From positions 1 to 16,474 of the forward strand of contig CAYFSC010000056.1 of assembly GCA_964345695.1 (NCBI GenBank): a DNA stretch of 16,474 nt, in the 5' to 3' direction. The stretch comes from CAYFSC01 sp964345695 (GTDB lineage: Bacteria > Bacteroidota > Rhodothermia > Rhodothermales > Salinibacteraceae). The translations under genes were made by a program, and so were the position numbers. The notes under the pieces are model-generated. The model had not been told where the DNA came from. It ran no database searches and was given only the letters and a program-made list of their open reading frames with translations. Shown here one piece after another: positions 13,959 to 16,474 of the stretch; the first letter of the stretch is position 1, and each line of letters begins with the position of its first letter.

Positions 13959-14753
13959 ATGCGTCCCACCCACGTTCTCGAAACCAGTTTGTACGCCTCG
14001 GATCTGGAGGCGGCCCGATATTTCTACGGGACCGTCTTGGACTTGCCCGTCGTGTTCGACGAGCCGGAGCGCCACCTTTCGTTTCGGTGCGGTCGCGGCA
14101 TCGTGCACGTGTTCATCGCAGCGGTGACGCGCGAAACCGAATCGCTGCCCGCCCATGGCGCCGACGGGGCCGCCCATGCCGCCTTCGCCGTCCCCTACGG
14201 CCAGATGGAGGCCTGGCGGGCGCGCTTCGCCGAGTACGACATCCCCATCGAAGACACCGCCTCCTGGCGGCATCACGAGCGCGCCGTGTCGCTGTACGTT
14301 CGCGACCCTGCCGGGAACAGCATCGAACTTGGGACGCCCGAACTGTGGGGACTGGACGCAGAGGCCCGCGATGACGCCGTCCGACGCATCCGCCCCCCTG
14401 CGCCGGTGGACGTTGAGGAGGAGCGCCCGATGGCGCGGTTTGAGAGCTGTACGCTGGAGCCGCTTTGCGAGCTGCAAGTTCCGCTCATCCTCCCGCTCGT
14501 GGCACGCTATCTCCGCTCGCACACCACCGGCTTCGCGAATAAAGACCGCGATGACCAGGAGGCGTTGGTGCGCAGCCTTCTCAAAGAAGACCGCGGCCTG
14601 AAACGCTCGCTCGTGGGGATGATCGCCGGGCACTTTACCGAAGAAGAGTTCGCGTTCTACCTTGATCATCGACGCGAGGTGCAGCAGCGGCTCGTAGCGC
14701 TCCTCACAACGCGGGTGCTCGACCAGGTGGAGACGGCGGTTGCCCACATGTAA
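13959..14753 (+). CDS. VOC (glyoxalase/dioxygenase-fold) protein with extra C-terminal helical domain
   Basis: 264 aa. Residues 1-127 form a vicinal-oxygen-chelate domain: THVLETSLYASDLEAARYFY at the start, AHAAFAV in the middle, and SLYVRDPAGNSIELG at the end. The expected metal-ligand positions are present as His5, His73 and Glu123, so a metal-dependent enzyme or a drug/toxin-binding protein is likely; the substrate cannot be told. Residues about 158-264 form a second, mainly helical part (CELQVPLILPLVARYLR, MIAGHFTEEEFAFYLDH) that I do not recognise and that typical VOC proteins of about 130 aa lack. At the junction the sequence has a strong internal ribosome-binding site before Met158. 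ATG 13959 matches the normal VOC start. A 20-bp duplication overlaps the stop codon. Confidence 0.87.
   Translation: MRPTHVLETSLYASDLEAARYFYGTVLDLPVVFDEPERHLSFRCGRGIVHVFIAAVTRETESLPAHGADGAAHAAFAVPYGQMEAWRARFAEYDIPIEDTASWRHHERAVSLYVRDPAGNSIELGTPELWGLDAEARDDAVRRIRPPAPVDVEEERPMARFESCTLEPLCELQVPLILPLVARYLRSHTTGFANKDRDDQEALVRSLLKEDRGLKRSLVGMIAGHFTEEEFAFYLDHRREVQQRLVALLTTRVLDQVETAVAHM
14416..14432 (+). promoter_or_regulatory. Internal Shine-Dalgarno and in-frame ATG within the VOC gene
   Basis: AGGAGG at 14416-14421 lies 8 bases before an in-frame ATG at 14430 (Met158), right at the boundary between the VOC domain and the helical C-terminal domain. Initiation here would give a separate 107-aa protein (14430-14753). 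Few genes in this window have such a good ribosome-binding site. It also encodes Glu-Glu-Glu, so chance is possible. Confidence 0.45.
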
Positions 14754-14786
14754 TCGCCCTCCATGTCATGCAATCGCCCTGCATGT
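14747..14786. repeat. 20-bp tandem duplication across the VOC stop codon
   Basis: CATGTAATCGCCCTCCATGT (14747-14766) is followed directly by CATGCAATCGCCCTGCATGT (14767-14786), 18 of 20 identical. The first copy contains the VOC stop codon. The 10-mer ACATGTAATC recurs at 14956-14965. No function is evident. Confidence 0.6.
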
Positions 14787-15135
14787 CGTCCATCCCAGCA
14801 TCGCCGTTCCTGGCGCCGTCCCGTTCGGCTCAACGCCCGTCGAGAGACACATCTTCTGCGGGATGGACCGATTCTTCGGGACGGACCGAGCTCTGCATGG
14901 GCCTGATCTGCAATCGGCACCCGTACTCTGTCGGGACGAGGCCGCCGGGGGGCCGACATGTAATCTGCGCGCCCGACGTACACTTGTGCCTGGTCATCTC
15001 CGGACGTGAAGAGCGTCGGAAGTCTGTGGGCCAACCTTGAATCGGTTGTGTCCGCTTTCCCATTTTTACTCTGTCTAAATAAGAATAGAACACTTTGCCC
15101 AAGTGCTACTCCCTCAAATCCAACCTACACGCGCC
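14754..15135. other. 382-bp intergenic region upstream of the iron-uptake pair
   Basis: It holds the 20-bp duplication at its left end, a recurrence of ACATGTAATC at 14956, and an AT-rich promoter-like block at 15061-15095. No frame here looks like a gene; minus-strand frames are Arg-rich shadows. Confidence 0.5.
15074..15089 (+). promoter_or_regulatory. AT-rich candidate promoter/operator before the P19-like gene
   Basis: TCTA-AATAAGAA-TAGA: inverted tetranucleotide ends around an AT core, in an AT-rich block (15061-15092) that stands out from the GC-rich surroundings, 47-62 bp before the ATG. Iron-uptake genes are often controlled by Fur- or DtxR-type repressors binding AT-rich inverted repeats, but this is not a recognisable Fur box. 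The assignment is tentative. Confidence 0.3.
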
Positions 15136-15693
15136 ATGAACCGGATAACCTCCACCGTTCTCTTGCTGCTGATGGTGCTGTGCGTTCCGGCGCACGCCCA
15201 GGAAATGATTATTGGCGAGGCGGCCATCGAGCCCGGCATCCAGCTCGTGTTTGAGGGCGCTCCGAAAGATGACGTGACGCCCCACGACCAGAACCTCGCC
15301 GAAAACAAAACCGATGTGCATCTGGAGGTGCTCACGACCTGGACGACCGATGAGAGCGTGGAGGTGCCTGAAGGCGTGAAGCGCGGCGGGTTCGTCGCTT
15401 ACCTGCACTTCTTTGCCACCATCACCAACGAAGAGACCGGCGCGACCGAAACCGTCACGCTCATCCCGCACGTCACGCTCGGTGACGCGATGCACTATGC
15501 CCGAAACGTGTCGCTGCCCGGCAGCCCGACCGATGCCTACACCGTGACGTTCGACGTGCGTCCGCCCGAGGAGACCGAGCTGGCGTTCCACAAAAGCTGG
15601 CGCGACGCGCATGGCACGCCGCTCTTTGAGGCGCAGTCCTTCACGTACGAGGGACTCGACTTCGAAGAGATGGCGGCGGCGACGCGACGGTAA
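15136..15693 (+). CDS. Periplasmic P19/Tp34-type iron-uptake protein
   Basis: 185 aa with a signal peptide at about 1-21 (MNRITSTVLLLLMVL ... AHA) cleaved before QEM. The mature part matches the P19 family (Campylobacter P19, Treponema Tp34), periplasmic Ig-like proteins that bind metal and serve high-affinity iron uptake. Recognisable blocks are VHLE (His62, Glu64, matching the H-x-E ligand pair of P19), a PHVTLGDAMHYA segment (His120), and AFHKSW (His152) where P19 has its last His ligand. Where P19 has a Met ligand, this protein appears to have His112. In other bacteria P19 genes lie beside an FTR1-type permease; here the next gene, 26 bp on, encodes a TonB-dependent receptor. ATG 15136 was chosen for the signal peptide. 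Family assignment is good; metal preference is inferred. Confidence 0.85.
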   Translation: MNRITSTVLLLLMVLCVPAHAQEMIIGEAAIEPGIQLVFEGAPKDDVTPHDQNLAENKTDVHLEVLTTWTTDESVEVPEGVKRGGFVAYLHFFATITNEETGATETVTLIPHVTLGDAMHYARNVSLPGSPTDAYTVTFDVRPPEETELAFHKSWRDAHGTPLFEAQSFTYEGLDFEEMAAATRR

Positions 15694-15719
15694 TCGGCGT
15701 CTCTTCTCGCCTCCGCACG

Positions 15720-16474
15720 ATGATTGCAGCCCATTTTCGGCAGGTTATGAAAGAGCCCGTGGGTGATCCACGCCCCATCGTACGTGTGTGCGTCCTCTTT
15801 TCCATCCTTGCCGCAATTGGAGGGATGGGCGGGCCGTCGGCGGTTGCGCAGACAGCCGCACTCACCGGGACCGTTGTCGATGAAGGCGGGCGCCCCCTTC
15901 CCGGGGCCAACGTGGTGGTGATGAAGGGAGACCGCACGGATGGGACTTCGACCGACGCCGACGGCCAGTTCGAATTGGCCGATCTTCCTCCCGGCCCGGT
16001 TCAGGTGACCGCGCGGTTCGTCGGGTATCAGGCGGAGGAGAAAACCATTGTGCTGGAAGCGGGCCGCACCCGCACTCTCCGCTTTGTGTTGCAGCCTGCC
16101 TTGGTGGAGATTGAAGAGGTCGTCGTCACTGCCCAGAACCGCCGTCAGCGCCTGTCGAAAGTTCCCATATCCGTGACGGCGCTCACCGCGGCCGACCTGC
16201 AGGAGAACCGAGTGTCGACCGTAGAGGATTACGCGGCACTCACGCCCAACCTCACGTTTGCCAGCACCGGGCGGCGCTCTGAATCCGACATCACCATTCG
16301 GGGAGTGAGCAACCTCGGCGGCCAAAATAACGCGTACGGCGTGTATGTGGATGGCCTCAACGTGACGCCGTCGTCCTCGGACATCGCCATCAACCCGGAG
16401 CTTCTCGACATCGAGCGCATCGAGGTTCTTCGCGGACCGCAGGGCACGCACTTCGGGCGAAACGCCATTGCCGG
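15720..16474 (+). CDS. TonB-dependent receptor, N-terminal part (cut by window edge)
   Basis: An outer-membrane gated channel for uptake of siderophores or other large substrates, energised by TonB. The first 251 residues are present. A signal peptide ends near residue 44 (AVAQ). A carboxypeptidase-regulatory-like beta-sandwich spans about 46-125 (ALTGTVVDEGGRPLPGANV, DADGQFELADLPPG), the arrangement typical of Bacteroidota receptors. A TonB-box-like IEEVVVTAQ lies at 131-139. The plug domain follows, with ITIRGVSN, NAYGVYVDGLNV and the hallmark RIEVLRGPQGTHFGRNAIAG (233-252, the last residue split by the edge). The barrel lies beyond base 16474. The start may be ATG 15720 or ATG 15747 (MKEPVG); both keep the signal peptide. 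It follows the P19-like gene by 26 bp, so the two are probably co-transcribed and the substrate is likely iron or an iron chelate. Confidence 0.93.
   Translation, partial: MIAAHFRQVMKEPVGDPRPIVRVCVLFSILAAIGGMGGPSAVAQTAALTGTVVDEGGRPLPGANVVVMKGDRTDGTSTDADGQFELADLPPGPVQVTARFVGYQAEEKTIVLEAGRTRTLRFVLQPALVEIEEVVVTAQNRRQRLSKVPISVTALTAADLQENRVSTVEDYAALTPNLTFASTGRRSESDITIRGVSNLGGQNNAYGVYVDGLNVTPSSSDIAINPELLDIERIEVLRGPQGTHFGRNAIA

Noticed and set aside
15061..15092. Fur box upstream of the P19-like gene
   Set aside because: The AT-rich sequence has only 4-bp inverted ends and does not match the GATAAT-type repeats of a Fur box; kept only as a weak promoter/operator candidate.

Overview
The window is about 16.5 kb of GC-rich, gene-dense bacterial DNA. 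It most likely comes from a Rhodothermota/Bacteroidota-type organism of the Salinibacter kind. Three things support this: a TonB-dependent receptor with an N-terminal carboxypeptidase-regulatory-like domain, an NFACT/RqcH protein beginning with the Bacteroidota-style NNYYTLRAL segment, and the general lack of strong Shine-Dalgarno sequences before starts. The species assignment is inference. I see no rRNA, tRNA, CRISPR array or intact insertion sequence.

Left part (1-5.7 kb): the 5' part of uppP (undecaprenyl-diphosphate phosphatase) runs off the left edge. Next come an rqcH-like NFACT gene (minus strand) and, divergently, a Crp/Fnr-type regulator. The regulator is followed by a perfect TGTGA-N6-TCACA operator in front of a small DUF2892 membrane protein gene, then a DUF2461 gene. 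An 817-bp stretch with no convincing gene leads to a 66-residue, possibly Sm/SH3-like protein.

Middle (5.7-12.3 kb), all minus strand: a DUF481 outer-membrane beta-barrel, an RDD membrane protein and a small helical orphan. After these lies the most unusual part, a probable three-gene unit read right to left. It encodes (a) a 383-aa protein of unknown function with a faint resemblance to sigma-like helical proteins, (b) a 276-aa protein with an anti-sigma-like N-terminal helix pair but no zinc motif and no membrane span, and (c) a 781-aa protein. Protein (c) joins a helical N-terminus, a Lon-type Ser-Lys protease-like domain without any AAA ATPase, one transmembrane helix, and a predicted periplasmic FG-GAP/PQQ-like beta-propeller. 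This looks like an undescribed transmembrane signalling or proteolysis module. A short candidate repeat element lies between genes (a) and (b). Promoter-like AT-rich DNA, a 12-bp perfect palindrome and two strong hairpins lie upstream of (a).

Right part (12.7-16.5 kb), plus strand: a six-span membrane protein of unknown function, then a VOC (glyoxalase-fold) protein with an extra helical C-terminal domain that has its own strong internal ribosome-binding site. Last is a probable iron-uptake pair: a periplasmic P19-type protein and a TonB-dependent receptor cut by the window edge. All functional statements rest on reading the translated sequences; no database search was run.
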